Below are positions 1-8,779 of a stretch of DNA of 59,226 nt, in pieces. A model generated the notes under the pieces. The model saw only the letters and a list, made by a program, of their open reading frames with translations, was not told the origin of the DNA and did not search any database. Made by a program: the position numbers and the translations under genes. Within the stretch, counting starts at the first letter, position 1; each line of letters starts with the position of its first letter. Source of the stretch: Nocardiopsis suaedae (GTDB taxonomy: Bacteria > Actinomycetota > Actinomycetes > Streptosporangiales > Streptosporangiaceae); assembly GCF_027706745.1 (NCBI RefSeq), contig NZ_JAQFWP010000043.1:1-59226 (forward strand), given 5' to 3'.

Positions 1-55
1 AACCCGCGACCCTCACCTTGGCAAGGTGATGCTCTACCAGCTGAGCCACGTCCGC
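1..55 (-). tRNA. tRNA-Gly (GCC anticodon), 3' part beyond the window
   Basis: Read on the minus strand the sequence begins GCGGACGTGG, then has the D-arm signature GCTCAGCTGGTAGAGC and an anticodon stem-loop with TTGCCAA, giving anticodon GCC for glycine. The T-arm starts (GGGTCGCGGGTT) and is cut by the window edge, so the 3' half of the T-arm and the acceptor strand are missing from view. Confidence 0.93.
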
Positions 56-115
56 ATCGGAGGGAGTCGGTCCGGGCCGGTGTCCCGGCCGGTTCGCCTC
101 GCTGCGATGCCTTGA

Positions 116-121
116 ACTCTA
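116..121 (-). promoter_or_regulatory. Candidate -10 box of the tRNA-Gly promoter
   Basis: On the minus strand the hexamer TAGAGT, preceded by GC, lies about 60 bases upstream of the tRNA-Gly 5' end. The same GC-TAGAGT stands upstream of the tRNA-Val gene at 2981. No convincing -35 box is visible, so this is a weak call. Confidence 0.35.
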
Positions 122-191
122 GCGGATATCGGCGCCAGCGCGAAATCGGAATCGGGGAGTGGGGCGTGTGGGCCGGGCCTCGTCCGGGGCG

Positions 192-219
192 GGCGCGCTC
201 GCGCAGGCGCGAGCGCGCC
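192..219. terminator. Hairpin downstream of the roadblock gene
   Basis: Perfect 12-bp GC stem (GGCGCGCTCGCG, 192-203, with its complement 208-219) and a 4-base loop. It lies just past the 3' end of the minus-strand roadblock gene and before the tRNA-Gly gene. There is no T tract, as is usual for actinomycete hairpin terminators. Confidence 0.55.
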
Positions 220-266
220 ATGGAGTGGAGCCGTCCCGGACGCCGCGCGCCGCCACCCCGGTGCCG

Positions 267-698
267 TCAGTGCTCCGCGCGCGCGGGCGTGCCCGGCATG
301 TCCGGGCGCGGCGGGGCCGACAGGTACTGGCCCACCCGCTCGATCACCTTGTTCATCTCGTAGGCGATCAGCCCCACGTCGCTGTCGGTGTCGGACAGCA
401 GCGCCATGCAGGCGCCCTCCCCGGCGGCGGCGACGAACAGGAAGGCCCCGTCCATCTCGATGATGCTCTGCCGGATCTCCCCCGCCTGGAACTGCCGCGC
501 CGCCCCTCCGGCGAGGCTGTGCAGTCCGGACGCGATGGCGGACAGATGCTCGGCGGCGGAACGGTCCAGCCCGCTCGACGCCGCCATCAGCAGGCCGTCG
601 GTGGACAGGACGATGGCGTGCCGTGTTCCTTGCGCGCGGGTGAGCAGGTCGTCCAGCAGCCAGCTCAGTTCGCCAGGGGCGGTGCTCCGTGTCGTCAT
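267..698 (-). CDS. Roadblock/LC7-domain protein (MglB-like), orphan
   Basis: The 143-residue product is a single roadblock/LC7 domain, the fold of bacterial MglB-like partners of small Ras-type GTPases. The recognisable segment runs from the N-terminal helix (ELSWLLDDLL) through HAIVLSTDGLLMAASSGL to the C-terminal ALLSDTDSDVGLIAYEMNKV strand-helix. The chosen ATG at 698 has a GAGAG ribosome-binding site just upstream; the open frame extends further but the extra N-terminus is unlike the family. In actinomycetes this family usually sits in a conservon (histidine kinase, roadblock, DUF742, GTPase). None of those partners is next to it here, so it is probably an orphan regulator acting with a GTPase encoded elsewhere. 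Confidence 0.88.
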   Translation of the reverse strand: MTTRSTAPGELSWLLDDLLTRAQGTRHAIVLSTDGLLMAASSGLDRSAAEHLSAIASGLHSLAGGAARQFQAGEIRQSIIEMDGAFLFVAAAGEGACMALLSDTDSDVGLIAYEMNKVIERVGQYLSAPPRPDMPGTPARAEH

Positions 699-1111
699 AA
701 CTCTCAAGCTCTGTCGTGGGGTGGGTTCGTGGGCCGTCCGTCCCGGCCCACCGGGGGACGCCCGTGGGTGGGGGATCCCCATAAGCGTTGCCCAGATGAT
801 AGCCATTCGTAACCCGTCGGGCCGGTTTCCGTCGCCATGTCGGAGTGGTGCCCGGTGCCGCGGGAGACGGCGGAGACACCGGTTGGCCAGCGGTCACGCT
901 ACTGACCGGTGTGCTGTGTGCCGAGGGCCCGGCCAATCCCGGACACAGGGCTTGCGTCCGCCGCGCGGGCGGTCGTAGCCGGGCCGGAGGGGCCGCCGGG
1001 GCGGCACGCCGGGCGGGGCGCCGGAACCGGGGGCCGCCGATCCCGAGCGCTCCGGGGCGGCGCGTGGCAGGATCGGCCGCACAGCACATGTCGACATCGG
1101 GGGTGGATGCC
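699..1111. other. Intergenic region between divergent roadblock and PLP-enzyme genes
   Basis: No gene, repeat or RNA is supported in this 413-base stretch. It separates two divergently transcribed genes and must contain both promoters, but I see no clear -35/-10 pair. Open frames across it are high-GC shadows without family resemblance. Confidence 0.5.
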
Positions 1112-1954
1112 ATGCGGGTGTGGATCGCGGGCGCGGGCTTCGGCCGGGGCGAGGTCCTCGCCGAAGAGGAGGCAAGGATCCCCGCGCTGGACCACGGGAT
1201 CACCGTGGGGGACGGGGTCTTCGAGACCGTCAAGGGGGTGGCGGGCCGCCCGTTCGCGCTCTCGCGGCACCTGCGCCGGCTGGCGCGGTCGGCGGCCGGA
1301 CTCGGGCTGCCCGAACCCGACCTGGAGCTGATCGCCGAGGGGGTCCGCCGCGCGGTCGGGGCCAACGCGGACACCGACCCCTCGCGGATCCGCATCACCA
1401 TGACCGGCGGCCCGGCGCCGCTCGGCTCGGAGCGGGGCGCCGGCGAGCCGACCTACATCGTCGGCGTCGGCCCGTTCCCGCCGATCCCGCCGTCGGTCCC
1501 GGTGCAGACGGTGCCCTGGTCCCGCAACGAGAAGGGCGCCCTGGCGGGCCTGAAGACGACCTCCTACGCCGACAACGTGCTGGCGCTGAAGTACGCCCAC
1601 GAGCGCGGCGCCAGTGAGGCGGTCTTCGCGAACACCCGGGGGAACCTGTGCGAGGGCACCGGCAGCAACATGTTCGTGGTGCTGGACGGGCGCCTGGTGA
1701 CGCCGCCGCTGTCGGCGGGCCCGCTGGCGGGCATCACCCGGGAGCTGGTGCTGGAGTGGGCCGGGGGAGAGGAGGCCGACGTCCCCATGGCCGACCTGGA
1801 CCGGGTCTCCGAGGCGTTCCTGACCTCCACCGGGCGCGACGTGCAGGCGATCAGCGCCATCGACGGGCGGGACCTGCCCGCCGCGCCGGGGCCGGTCACC
1901 CGCAAGGCCGTGGACGTCTTCGCCGACCGCTCCGCCGCGGACATGGACCCCTGA
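1112..1954 (+). CDS. pabC: Aminodeoxychorismate lyase-like class IV aminotransferase
   Basis: A fold-type IV PLP enzyme of 280 residues, in the family of 4-amino-4-deoxychorismate lyase (p-aminobenzoate and folate synthesis) and branched-chain/D-amino acid aminotransferases. The DHGITVGDGVFET segment (about 27-39), the Schiff-base lysine in GLKTTSYADNVLALK (Lys148) and the phosphate-binding EGTGSNMFVV segment (about 181-190) are all present. The ATG at 1112 is chosen for its GGGGGTGG ribosome-binding site; an upstream in-frame ATG at 1088 lacks one. Actinomycete annotations usually call this gene PabC, but family members are hard to tell apart by sequence, and no other folate gene is adjacent. 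Confidence 0.8.
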   Translation: MRVWIAGAGFGRGEVLAEEEARIPALDHGITVGDGVFETVKGVAGRPFALSRHLRRLARSAAGLGLPEPDLELIAEGVRRAVGANADTDPSRIRITMTGGPAPLGSERGAGEPTYIVGVGPFPPIPPSVPVQTVPWSRNEKGALAGLKTTSYADNVLALKYAHERGASEAVFANTRGNLCEGTGSNMFVVLDGRLVTPPLSAGPLAGITRELVLEWAGGEEADVPMADLDRVSEAFLTSTGRDVQAISAIDGRDLPAAPGPVTRKAVDVFADRSAADMDP

Positions 1955-1972
1955 CCGGAGGGGGAGCACACG

Positions 1973-2005
1973 CGAGTGCCGCGGGCCGTGGGCCCGCGGC
2001 ACTCG
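1973..2005. terminator. Perfect 15-bp hairpin after the PLP-enzyme gene
   Basis: CGAGTGCCGCGGGCC (1973-1987) pairs perfectly with 1991-2005 across a 3-base loop. It lies 18 bases after the stop codon, between two convergent genes, so it can serve both. The T-rich TCCGTATTT follows on the plus strand. Confidence 0.85.
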
Positions 2006-2163
2006 TCCGTATTTCGGGGGAAACGTTCGCCCCGTGATGCGTTTGTCATGCAATGCCGTGGGTAAACCACCCGCGGCATGTGCGTCTCCGGCGCGTCCGG
2101 GCGCGCCCGCACTGGCCCGGAACCGCTCCCGTAGGCACCGGGGCGGCGGGCGCGGGCCGGACG

Positions 2164-2583
2164 TCAGGAGGAGAGGTGGCGGTCGATCTCGGCGTCGAGG
2201 TCGATGTGGCCGCCCTCTTCCCCGGCCGGGACGATCTCGTAGGTGCGGTGGAGGAACTCGGCGAGGGGGGCCACCGCGGCGTCGAACTGCGCCTGGCCGA
2301 AGGGCGAGGAGAGCGCGATGTTGACGGTCCGCTCGTCGCCGCCCTTGGAGGGCCACACCTGGACGTCGCCCTCGCCGACGGGGCGCACGATGCCGACCGT
2401 CAGCAGCTCGCGGGCGAAGATCCACTCGACCGGCTCGTCCTCGCCGGTGTGGAAGGCCACCTTGATCGCGTAGGGGTCGTCGGCGGTGTAGTCCAGCCGT
2501 GCGACCAGGGGGACCGAGGTGCGGTCGGGGACCACGAGCCGCAGGCCCAGCTCGGCGCTGGCGGTGGTGCCGCTACTGTTCAT
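2164..2583 (-). CDS. ssgB: SsgB-like sporulation/cell-division regulator (SsgA family)
   Basis: The 139-residue product matches the SsgA-like protein family, found only in sporulating actinomycetes. SsgB recruits FtsZ to future septum sites in sporogenic hyphae. Family hallmarks are visible in order: an ELGLRLVV strand, ARLDYTADDPYAIKVAFHTG, EWIFARELL, GDVQVWPS and IALSSPFGQA. The length equals that of SsgB. The ATG at 2583 is chosen because the alignable region starts immediately after it; the upstream extension of the open frame looks non-coding. The gene stands alone, which is normal for ssgB. Convergent with the PLP-enzyme gene. Confidence 0.93.
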   Translation of the reverse strand: MNSSGTTASAELGLRLVVPDRTSVPLVARLDYTADDPYAIKVAFHTGEDEPVEWIFARELLTVGIVRPVGEGDVQVWPSKGGDERTVNIALSSPFGQAQFDAAVAPLAEFLHRTYEIVPAGEEGGHIDLDAEIDRHLSS

Positions 2584-3026
2584 GTTCGCCAAACCTTTTC
2601 TCGTCCGGCCCCGCGGGGTGCGGGTCCGTAGTGCCGTCTCACCCGCTCCAACGCGGCCGTCCGCGATGTATGACGCGTAACCGCGGGACTTTTTGCCATC
2701 GGATCGCCAAGAGATGCCCAAGCCGAGCCTCACCGATCCTCCGTCACTGTAATGAGCTGCGGAAACCAGGAATTTCCGGATGATCTGTGTGCCGCGTCAC
2801 GTACGGGGACGTCTCGGGTGGACCCCGTCGCCACCGGCCGTTCACATCCCCTTTACCGAAGGGGTTTCACGTTTTGCGCGCCCTTGGAGCGGCCGGGCGG
2901 CACCGGTGATGAGACCTCGATCACACCCCGGGTCGCTCTCCTGGAGTGCTCGGGTTGCACGAGCACCCCGTCGGATGCGCTAGAGTTTTCATTGTTCGCC
3001 CCGCCGGACAGGCGGGGAGACACCCG
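2584..3026. other. Intergenic region between ssgB and tRNA-Val
   Basis: This 443-base gap holds the ssgB promoter region on its left and the tRNA-Val promoter on its right. The base composition is less GC-rich than the genes. I see no gene in it. Confidence 0.5.
2955..2986 (+). promoter_or_regulatory. Candidate tRNA-Val promoter
   Basis: TTGCAC at 2955-2960 and TAGAGT at 2981-2986 sit 41 bases upstream of the tRNA-Val 5' end. The 20-base spacing is longer than ideal, so the -35 assignment is uncertain; the TAGAGT box is the stronger half. Confidence 0.42.
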
Positions 3027-3100
3027 GGGCGATTAGCTCAGTTGGCTAGAGCGCGTCGTTCACACCGACGAGGTCACTGGTTCGAGTCCAGTATCGCCCA
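3027..3100 (+). tRNA. tRNA-Val (CAC anticodon)
   Basis: The acceptor strands GGGCGAT (3027-3033) and ATCGCCC (3093-3099) pair perfectly. The D-loop TTAGCTCAGTTGGCTAGAGC, the anticodon loop with CAC and the T-arm CTGGTTCGAGTCCAG are all canonical. The discriminator is A at 3100, followed by CC but not an encoded CCA. Confidence 0.97.
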
Positions 3101-3109
3101 CCTCGGATC

Positions 3110-3143
3110 AAGGTCGGCTCCGTTCCCGCGGAGTCGGCCTTTT
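3110..3143 (+). terminator. Rho-independent terminator of tRNA-Val
   Basis: A 13-bp stem with G-U pairs (AAGGTCGGCTCCG, 3110-3122, with 3129-3141) followed by a T run (TTTT, C, TTT). It is one of the few terminators in the window with a clear T tract. Confidence 0.85.
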
Positions 3144-3440
3144 TCTTTGGGGTTTCGGCCTGCCCGCCGAACCCTGTGCCGCCGGGACCGCCCCCCGGCC
3201 GGCCTCCGCCGGGCCCCGGGACGGCCGCCGCGCGCGGGTCCGCCGACGGTTCCTTCTGCACGTTCGGACCAGCTCTGGAGCCGAACGGTTCGGCTCCTAC
3301 CCGGGTGAGGTGCACAACACGCCTCCTGGGAAGCCAGAGGCGCTCCTCGGGTCTTTGAGGGCGGTCGCCCCCCGGAAACATGCGGCCCGAATCCCCGAGC
3401 GCCGCTCCTGGGTGCTCTCAGCCCTCTGCGGGCGCCCGCG

Positions 3441-3472
3441 GGGTGCTTCGGGGGAGGAGCCCCGAAGCACCC
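3441..3472. terminator. Perfect 13-bp hairpin terminator
   Basis: GGGTGCTTCGGGG (3441-3453) pairs perfectly with 3460-3472 across a 6-base loop. It lies 45 bases past the stop of the minus-strand PGPGW gene. Confidence 0.8.
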
Positions 3473-3516
3473 GTCGGCCGTCCGGGCGGGCGCGGGCGGC
3501 TTCGAGGGAAAACGGC

Positions 3517-3906
3517 TCACTTGCGCCGCGCGGCGCGCTTCTCCCGCCGCTTGCGGTCCGCCTCCAGCGCGGCCTCCTTGGCGCGGCGCGCCCACATGCG
3601 CGCGCGGTGCAGCAGCCCCCGCGCCCACGCGTATTCGGTGGCGAGGATCGCCAAGCCCAGAACGATGCCCGCGGCCCCCGGCCCCGGCGTCACGCACATG
3701 ATGATCCCGGCGGCGAGCACGGTCCCACCGACGATCGTCACCAGGGTGCGCCAGGTCACATGGAGGACGGGGTGGGCGTGCATCCGCATCCGCCACACGC
3801 GCATTCGTGCCCTGAGGCGGCGCCAATGGCGCGTCCGCGCGGGCGAGGGGCGCGATCCCGACGGATCCGGCTGGTCTTCGAGGCCGGTCAGTGGGGTCTT
3901 GGGCAT
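3517..3906 (-). CDS. TIGR02611-family PGPGW membrane protein
   Basis: A 129-residue small membrane protein. A long basic N-terminus (about 1-50) is followed by a hydrophobic helix (TWRTLVTIVGGTVLAAGIIM), the turn CVTPGPGAAG that defines the PGPGW/TIGR02611 family, a second helix (IVLGLAILATEYAWA) and a Lys/Arg-rich tail. It should lie in the cytoplasmic membrane with two helices. The function of the family is unknown. The gene stands alone with its own terminator. Confidence 0.85.
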   Translation of the reverse strand: MPKTPLTGLEDQPDPSGSRPSPARTRHWRRLRARMRVWRMRMHAHPVLHVTWRTLVTIVGGTVLAAGIIMCVTPGPGAAGIVLGLAILATEYAWARGLLHRARMWARRAKEAALEADRKRREKRAARRK

Positions 3907-4037
3907 GCGCAGAGGATATCGGCCTGATCAAGCCCGAGTATCGGGCCGTGACCTCGAACCGGAGGATGACCGGGGCGGACGCCGCCACGAATCGGCGTGT
4001 CTGGGCCCCCGGGCCGCCCCGAGGCGCCCCGGAGCCC

Positions 4038-5204
4038 TCACGCCGACGGCGCCTCCTCGCCCGCGTCGTGCCCGAACACCCAGTCGGCGTTGTCCATCTC
4101 GACATCGGCCGACAGGCCGGGCGGCCCATCGGGCGCGCCGTCCTCCCACGCCAGCAGCTCCATGGCGCTGCGCCCCAGGGCGTGGATGCGGTCCGTGCGC
4201 GCGCGGCGCAGCGCCGCGTACCGGGACAGCGCCGGCCCCGCCGTCAGCGCCGTGGCCCCGCGCAGGCAGCGCGCCAGCACCACCGCGTCCTCCACCGCCT
4301 GGTTGGCGCCCTGCGCGAAGTAGGGGAGCATCGGGTGCGCCGCGTCGCCCACCAGGCCCACCCGCCCGCTGGTCCACGCCGGGACCGGGTCCCGGTCCTG
4401 CAGCACCCACTCGCCGACCCACCGGGCGGCGGCGACGGTCTCCCGGACCTCCGGGGTCCACCCCGAGAAGGCCCGGTCGAGCACCTCCACGCGCCCGCCC
4501 GCCGTCCACGGCACCGGCCCCGGCCCGTGCGCGGGCACCATCGCGATGAAGCTGACCTCCCGCCCTCCGGACACCGGGTACCGGGAGAAGTACCGGTCCG
4601 GCCCGATCCACACCCGCACCGCCGGGTCGGCCACCGCCCCGGGCGCCGCCGAGGCGGGCACCAGGCCCCGGTAGACGGTCTGCCTCGACGGCCGCCGGTG
4701 CTCGGGCCGCAGCAGCGCCCGCACCGACGAGTGCGCCCCGTCCGCGCCGACCGCCACGTCCCCGTGCACCTGCCGCCCGTCGGCGCAGTGCAGCGCCACC
4801 TCGTCGCTGTTCTCCAGGATGTCGGTGACGTAGTGCTCGGTGTGCACCGTCCCCTCGGGGACCGCCTCCAGCAACAGGGCGTGCAGGTCGGAGCGGAGCA
4901 GCGTGTAGAAGGGCGCGCCGTAGCGCTTCTCCGCCTCCTCGCCCAGCGGTGTGGAGTGCAGCAGCCGCCCGTCGGCGCCCTCCAGCACCTCCCGCCGGGA
5001 CGGGCGCACCGACACCTCGGCCAGCCGGTCGCCCAGGCCCAGCCGCAGCAGCAGCCGCGAGGCGTTGGGGGCCAGCTGCACCCCGGCGCCGACGGGCGCG
5101 AACCCGCGGGACTGCTCCAGCACCACGCAGCGCCGCCCCGAGCGGTGCAGCGCCAGCGCCAGCGCCAGCCCGGCGATGCCCGCCCCCACGATCACGATGC
5201 GCAC
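4038..5204 (-). CDS. FAD-dependent aromatic monooxygenase
   Basis: A 388-residue group A flavoprotein monooxygenase, resembling salicylate and 3-hydroxybenzoate 6-hydroxylases. The N-terminal dinucleotide-binding motif GAGIAG starts at about residue 7. The central motif GADGAHSSVR contacts FAD and NADPH, and the second FAD motif GDAAHPMLPYFAQGANQAVEDA lies near residue 300. The NAD(P)H and FAD features support hydroxylation of an aromatic or polyketide-like ring. The substrate cannot be told from sequence, and no aromatic degradation or polyketide gene is adjacent. It is divergent from thrS. Confidence 0.87.
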   Translation of the reverse strand: MRIVIVGAGIAGLALALALHRSGRRCVVLEQSRGFAPVGAGVQLAPNASRLLLRLGLGDRLAEVSVRPSRREVLEGADGRLLHSTPLGEEAEKRYGAPFYTLLRSDLHALLLEAVPEGTVHTEHYVTDILENSDEVALHCADGRQVHGDVAVGADGAHSSVRALLRPEHRRPSRQTVYRGLVPASAAPGAVADPAVRVWIGPDRYFSRYPVSGGREVSFIAMVPAHGPGPVPWTAGGRVEVLDRAFSGWTPEVRETVAAARWVGEWVLQDRDPVPAWTSGRVGLVGDAAHPMLPYFAQGANQAVEDAVVLARCLRGATALTAGPALSRYAALRRARTDRIHALGRSAMELLAWEDGAPDGPPGLSADVEMDNADWVFGHDAGEEAPSA

Positions 5205-5422
5205 TCCGCGCCCCCTTGTTCCTGCCGAGTGTCCGCCGGTGTCCGGTTTCCACCTCCGCGGGTTGCATACCCGTGCGGACGCTCGCGGTACCCCGCCGCG
5301 ATCCGCGCGCGGCGGCCGGTCGGGGCCCGGCCAACCGATAGCATCGTGCGTGGGAGGCGGCGCGCGGCCCGTTCAGCGCTCTCTGCCCCTCCCCGCCACG
5401 AACACCGAGACAAGGAGCCACC

Positions 5423-7396
5423 GTGTCCGCCGTGCCAGAGCTGCGTATCACCCTCGCCGGAACCGAGCGTTCGGTGGCGGCGGGGACGACGGCCGGCCAG
5501 GCGTTGGAGGCGGACGGCCGGACCGTGATCGCCGCGCGCGTGGGCGGGGAGCTGCGCGACCTCGCCTGGGAGCTGTCCGAGGGCGACGCGGTGGAGCCCG
5601 TGGAGATCTCCTCCGAGGACGGCCGCTCCATCCTGCGCCACTCCGCCGCGCACGTGCTCGCCCAGGCCGTCCAGGAGCTGTTCCCCGAGGCCAAGCTGGG
5701 CATCGGCCCGCCCGTGGAGAACGGCTTCTACTACGACTTCGACGTCGCCGAGCCCTTCACCCCGAACGACCTCAAGCGTCTCGAGAAGAAGATGCAGGAG
5801 ATCGTCAAGCAGGGCCAGCGCTTCGACCGCCGCGAGGTGACCGACGACGGGGCCCGCGAGGAGCTGGCGACCGAGCCCTACAAGATGGAGCTCATCGGCC
5901 TCAAGGGCGGCGCCGGCGCGGCCGGCGACGGGGCCTCGGTCGAGGTCGGCGAGGGCGGCCTGACCATCTACGACAACGTCCACCCCCGCACCGGCGAGCT
6001 GTGCTGGAAGGACCTGTGCCGGGGCCCGCACCTGCCGACCACCAAGGCGATCCCGGCCTTCAAGCTGATGCGCTCGGCCGCCGCCTACTGGCGCGGCAAG
6101 GAGACCAACCCGCAGCTCCAGCGCATCTACGGCACCGCCTGGGAGACCAAGGACGCCCTCAAGGCGTACCTGACCTTCCTGGAGGAGGCCGAGAAGCGCG
6201 ACCACCGCAAGCTCGGCGCCGAGCTGGACCTGTTCTCCTTCCCCGATGAGATCGGTTCGGGCCTGGCGGTCTTCCACCCCAAGGGCGGGGTGATCCGCAA
6301 GGAGATGGAGGACTACTCGCGCAGGCGGCACGAGCAGGCGGGCTACGAGTTCGTCAACACCCCGCACGCCACCAAGGCCAGGCTGTTCGAGAAGTCGGGC
6401 CACCTGGACTGGTACGCCGACGGCATGTACCCGCCCATGCAGCTCGACGACGGGGTGGACTACTACCTCAAGCCGATGAACTGCCCGATGCACCACCTGA
6501 TCTTCGACGCGCGCGGGCGCTCCTACCGGGAGCTGCCGATGCGCCTGTTCGAGTTCGGGACCGTCTACCGGTACGAGAAGTCGGGCGTGGTGCACGGCCT
6601 GACCCGGGCCCGCGGTTTCACCCAGGACGACGCGCACATCTACTGCAGCCGCGAGCAGATGGCCGGCGAGCTCGACTCGCTGCTGACCTTCGTGCTGGAC
6701 CTGCTGCGCGACTACGGCCTGGACGACTTCTACCTGGAGCTTTCCACCAAGGACCCGGAGAAGTTCGTCGGCACCGACGAGGTGTGGGAGGAGTCCACCG
6801 AGGCCCTCCGCGCCGCCGCCGAGAAGCAGGGCCTGGAGCTGGTCCTGGACCCGGCGGGCGCCGCCTTCTACGGGCCGAAGATCTCGGTGCAGGCGCGCGA
6901 CGCCATCGGCCGCACCTGGCAGATGTCCACCATCCAGGTCGACTTCAACATGCCCGAGCGCTTCGACCTGCAGTACACCGCGGCGGACGGCACCCGGCAG
7001 CAGCCGGTGGTCATCCACCGCGCGCTGTTCGGCTCGATCGAGCGGTTCTTCGCCGTGCTGCTGGAGCACTACGCCGGGGCGTTCCCGGCCTGGCTGGCCC
7101 CGGTGCAGGCGGTGGGCATCCCGATCGCCGACGAGCACGTGCCCTACCTGGAGCGGTTCGCCGAGCGGCTGCGCGGCGAGGGCGTCCGGTTCGACGTCGA
7201 CTCCGGCGACGACCGGATGCAGAAGAAGATCCGCAACGCCCAGAAGCAGAAGGTCCCCTTCATGCTGCTGGCCGGCGACGAGGACATCGCCAAGGGCGCC
7301 GTCTCCTTCCGCTACCGGGACGGATCGCAGAAGAACGGGGTGCCGCTGGAGGAGGCGGCCGAGGAGATCCTGGCGGCCGTGCGCGAGCGGCGGTAG
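5423..7396 (+). CDS. thrS: Threonyl-tRNA synthetase
   Basis: This 657-residue class II synthetase charges tRNA-Thr. The order of domains is complete: N-terminal TGS domain (about 1-65), the editing/SAD domain with the zinc-like [10 protein letters not shown] motif, the catalytic core with [22 protein letters not shown] and [15 protein letters not shown], and a C-terminal anticodon-binding domain (about 550-650). Length is normal for the family. The GTG start at 5423 follows an AAGGAG ribosome-binding site. It ends with a strong hairpin. No T-box leader is visible upstream. Confidence 0.98.
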   Translation: MSAVPELRITLAGTERSVAAGTTAGQALEADGRTVIAARVGGELRDLAWELSEGDAVEPVEISSEDGRSILRHSAAHVLAQAVQELFPEAKLGIGPPVENGFYYDFDVAEPFTPNDLKRLEKKMQEIVKQGQRFDRREVTDDGAREELATEPYKMELIGLKGGAGAAGDGASVEVGEGGLTIYDNVHPRTGELCWKDLCRGPHLPTTKAIPAFKLMRSAAAYWRGKETNPQLQRIYGTAWETKDALKAYLTFLEEAEKRDHRKLGAELDLFSFPDEIGSGLAVFHPKGGVIRKEMEDYSRRRHEQAGYEFVNTPHATKARLFEKSGHLDWYADGMYPPMQLDDGVDYYLKPMNCPMHHLIFDARGRSYRELPMRLFEFGTVYRYEKSGVVHGLTRARGFTQDDAHIYCSREQMAGELDSLLTFVLDLLRDYGLDDFYLELSTKDPEKFVGTDEVWEESTEALRAAAEKQGLELVLDPAGAAFYGPKISVQARDAIGRTWQMSTIQVDFNMPERFDLQYTAADGTRQQPVVIHRALFGSIERFFAVLLEHYAGAFPAWLAPVQAVGIPIADEHVPYLERFAERLRGEGVRFDVDSGDDRMQKKIRNAQKQKVPFMLLAGDEDIAKGAVSFRYRDGSQKNGVPLEEAAEEILAAVRERR

Positions 7397-7416
7397 CGCC
7401 GCCGCCCGGCCCCGGC

Positions 7417-7453
7417 CCCGTGTCCCCCTCCGCTGCGCGGCGGGGGACACGGG
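7417..7453 (+). terminator. thrS terminator hairpin
   Basis: CCCGTGTCCCCC (7417-7428) pairs perfectly with 7442-7453 across a 13-base loop, about 20 bases after the thrS stop. Confidence 0.8.
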
Positions 7454-7540
7454 CGTGTCGGGGTCCGCGGCGCGCAGGCCGTCGAAAGGTAGCTTGGTGC
7501 CCGTCCGACGCCGGTCGGGCAGGGACCGGAGACTGAGGCG

Positions 7541-8779
7541 ATGCTACGAAGATCCACGGTCATCACCGTCGTCAAGCGGGTGGTCGCGGCGCTGCTGGCG
7601 GCCCAGGCGGCCGCGGTCCTCGGGCTGGTCGGCATCGACCTGTGGCGCAAGCGGGTGCGCCCGCGCCGGGCGCACTTCCCCCGGACCGCGCCCAAGGAGC
7701 TGCCGGTCGGCGAGACGCTGGTCACCACCTACACCTACGGCGAGGACCTGTTCTCCGACATGCTGGAGGCGATCCGGGGGGCGCGCACCCGGATCCTGTT
7801 CGAGTCCTACATCGTCAAGGGCGACCAGGTCGGGCGGCGCTTCAAGCGGGAGCTGATCGCCGCGGCCGAGCGGGGCGTGGAGGTCCACGTCGTCTACGAC
7901 GGGTTCGCCAACCTCGTCGTGCCCCGCTCCTTCTTCCGCTTCCCGCCGTCGGTGCACGTGCTGCGGTTCCCGGTGGTGCACCCCGGGGTGCTGCTGCTGG
8001 ACGTGCGCAAGCTCGGGCGCGACCACCGCAAGATCCTGTCGGTGGACGGCGAGGCCGGGTTCGTCGGCGGCTACAACGTGGGGGCGGCCTACGCCACCGA
8101 GTGGCGCGACACCCACCTGCGGATGGTGGGCCCGGCGGTGTGGGAGCTGGAGAACGCCTTCTGCGAATTCTGGAACCGGCACCGGCGGGCGGGCCAGCCG
8201 CGGCTGTCGGCGTTCGGCCAGGCGCAGTGGACCCCGGCGGTGCGCTCCCAGCGCAACCAGCCGGACCTGCTGGTCTACCCGATCCGGGGGATGTACCTGG
8301 ACGCGATCGACCGGGCGCGCGAGCACGTCTACATCACCCAGGCCTACTTCCTGCCGGACCGGGAGATCCTGGACGCGCTGGCGGCGGCCGCCCGGCGCGG
8401 GGTGGACGTGCGGGTGCTGATCCCCGACGAGTCCAACCACGTGATCGCCGACTGGCTGTCCCGGGGGCTGTACGCGACGCTGCTGCGGGGCGGGGTGACG
8501 CTGTGGCGCTTCCAGGACGCCATGGTGCACGCCAAGACCGCGACCATCGACGGGCGGTGGTCCACCGTGGGCACCGCCAACGTGGACCGGCTGAGCCTGA
8601 CCGGCAACCACGAGATCAACGTGGAGATCTTCGACGACGGGATGGCCCGCCACCTGGAGGAGATCTTCGCCAACGACATCGCCAACGCCGTTCCGCTGAG
8701 CGAGGCGGAGTGGAACCGCAGGCCCCTTCTGGCCAAGCTCACCGAGCGCATCATCGGGCCGCTGCGCCCGTTGTTCTGA
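7541..8779 (+). CDS. Cardiolipin synthase-type phospholipase D protein
   Basis: The 412-residue product has an N-terminal membrane helix (about 10-33) and two phospholipase D active-site HKD motifs: His162-Lys164-Asp169 in DHRKILSVDG and His330-Lys332-Asp337 in VHAKTATIDG. This is the layout of bacterial cardiolipin synthases, which join two phosphatidylglycerol molecules or transfer phosphatidyl groups at the membrane. Many actinomycetes make cardiolipin with a CDP-alcohol-type enzyme instead, so it could be another phosphatidyl transferase. Its 3' end overlaps the convergent acyl-CoA dehydrogenase gene by 29 bases. Confidence 0.87.
   Translation: MLRRSTVITVVKRVVAALLAAQAAAVLGLVGIDLWRKRVRPRRAHFPRTAPKELPVGETLVTTYTYGEDLFSDMLEAIRGARTRILFESYIVKGDQVGRRFKRELIAAAERGVEVHVVYDGFANLVVPRSFFRFPPSVHVLRFPVVHPGVLLLDVRKLGRDHRKILSVDGEAGFVGGYNVGAAYATEWRDTHLRMVGPAVWELENAFCEFWNRHRRAGQPRLSAFGQAQWTPAVRSQRNQPDLLVYPIRGMYLDAIDRAREHVYITQAYFLPDREILDALAAAARRGVDVRVLIPDESNHVIADWLSRGLYATLLRGGVTLWRFQDAMVHAKTATIDGRWSTVGTANVDRLSLTGNHEINVEIFDDGMARHLEEIFANDIANAVPLSEAEWNRRPLLAKLTERIIGPLRPLF

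Larger units (their letters stand above)
3101..3516. other. Intergenic region after tRNA-Val
   Basis: A 416-base gap between tRNA-Val and the convergent PGPGW gene. It contains two terminators, annotated separately (3110-3143 and 3441-3472). No gene is supported. Confidence 0.5.

Noticed and set aside
899-2425. Minus-strand open frame of about 500 codons overlapping the PLP-enzyme gene and ssgB
   Set aside because: It is Arg/Gly/Pro-rich, spans a strong terminator and opposes two well-supported genes in other frames.
5340-5422. T-box riboswitch in front of thrS
   Set aside because: The region is short, has no antiterminator-like TGGN-containing structure, and actinomycete thrS is not usually T-box controlled.
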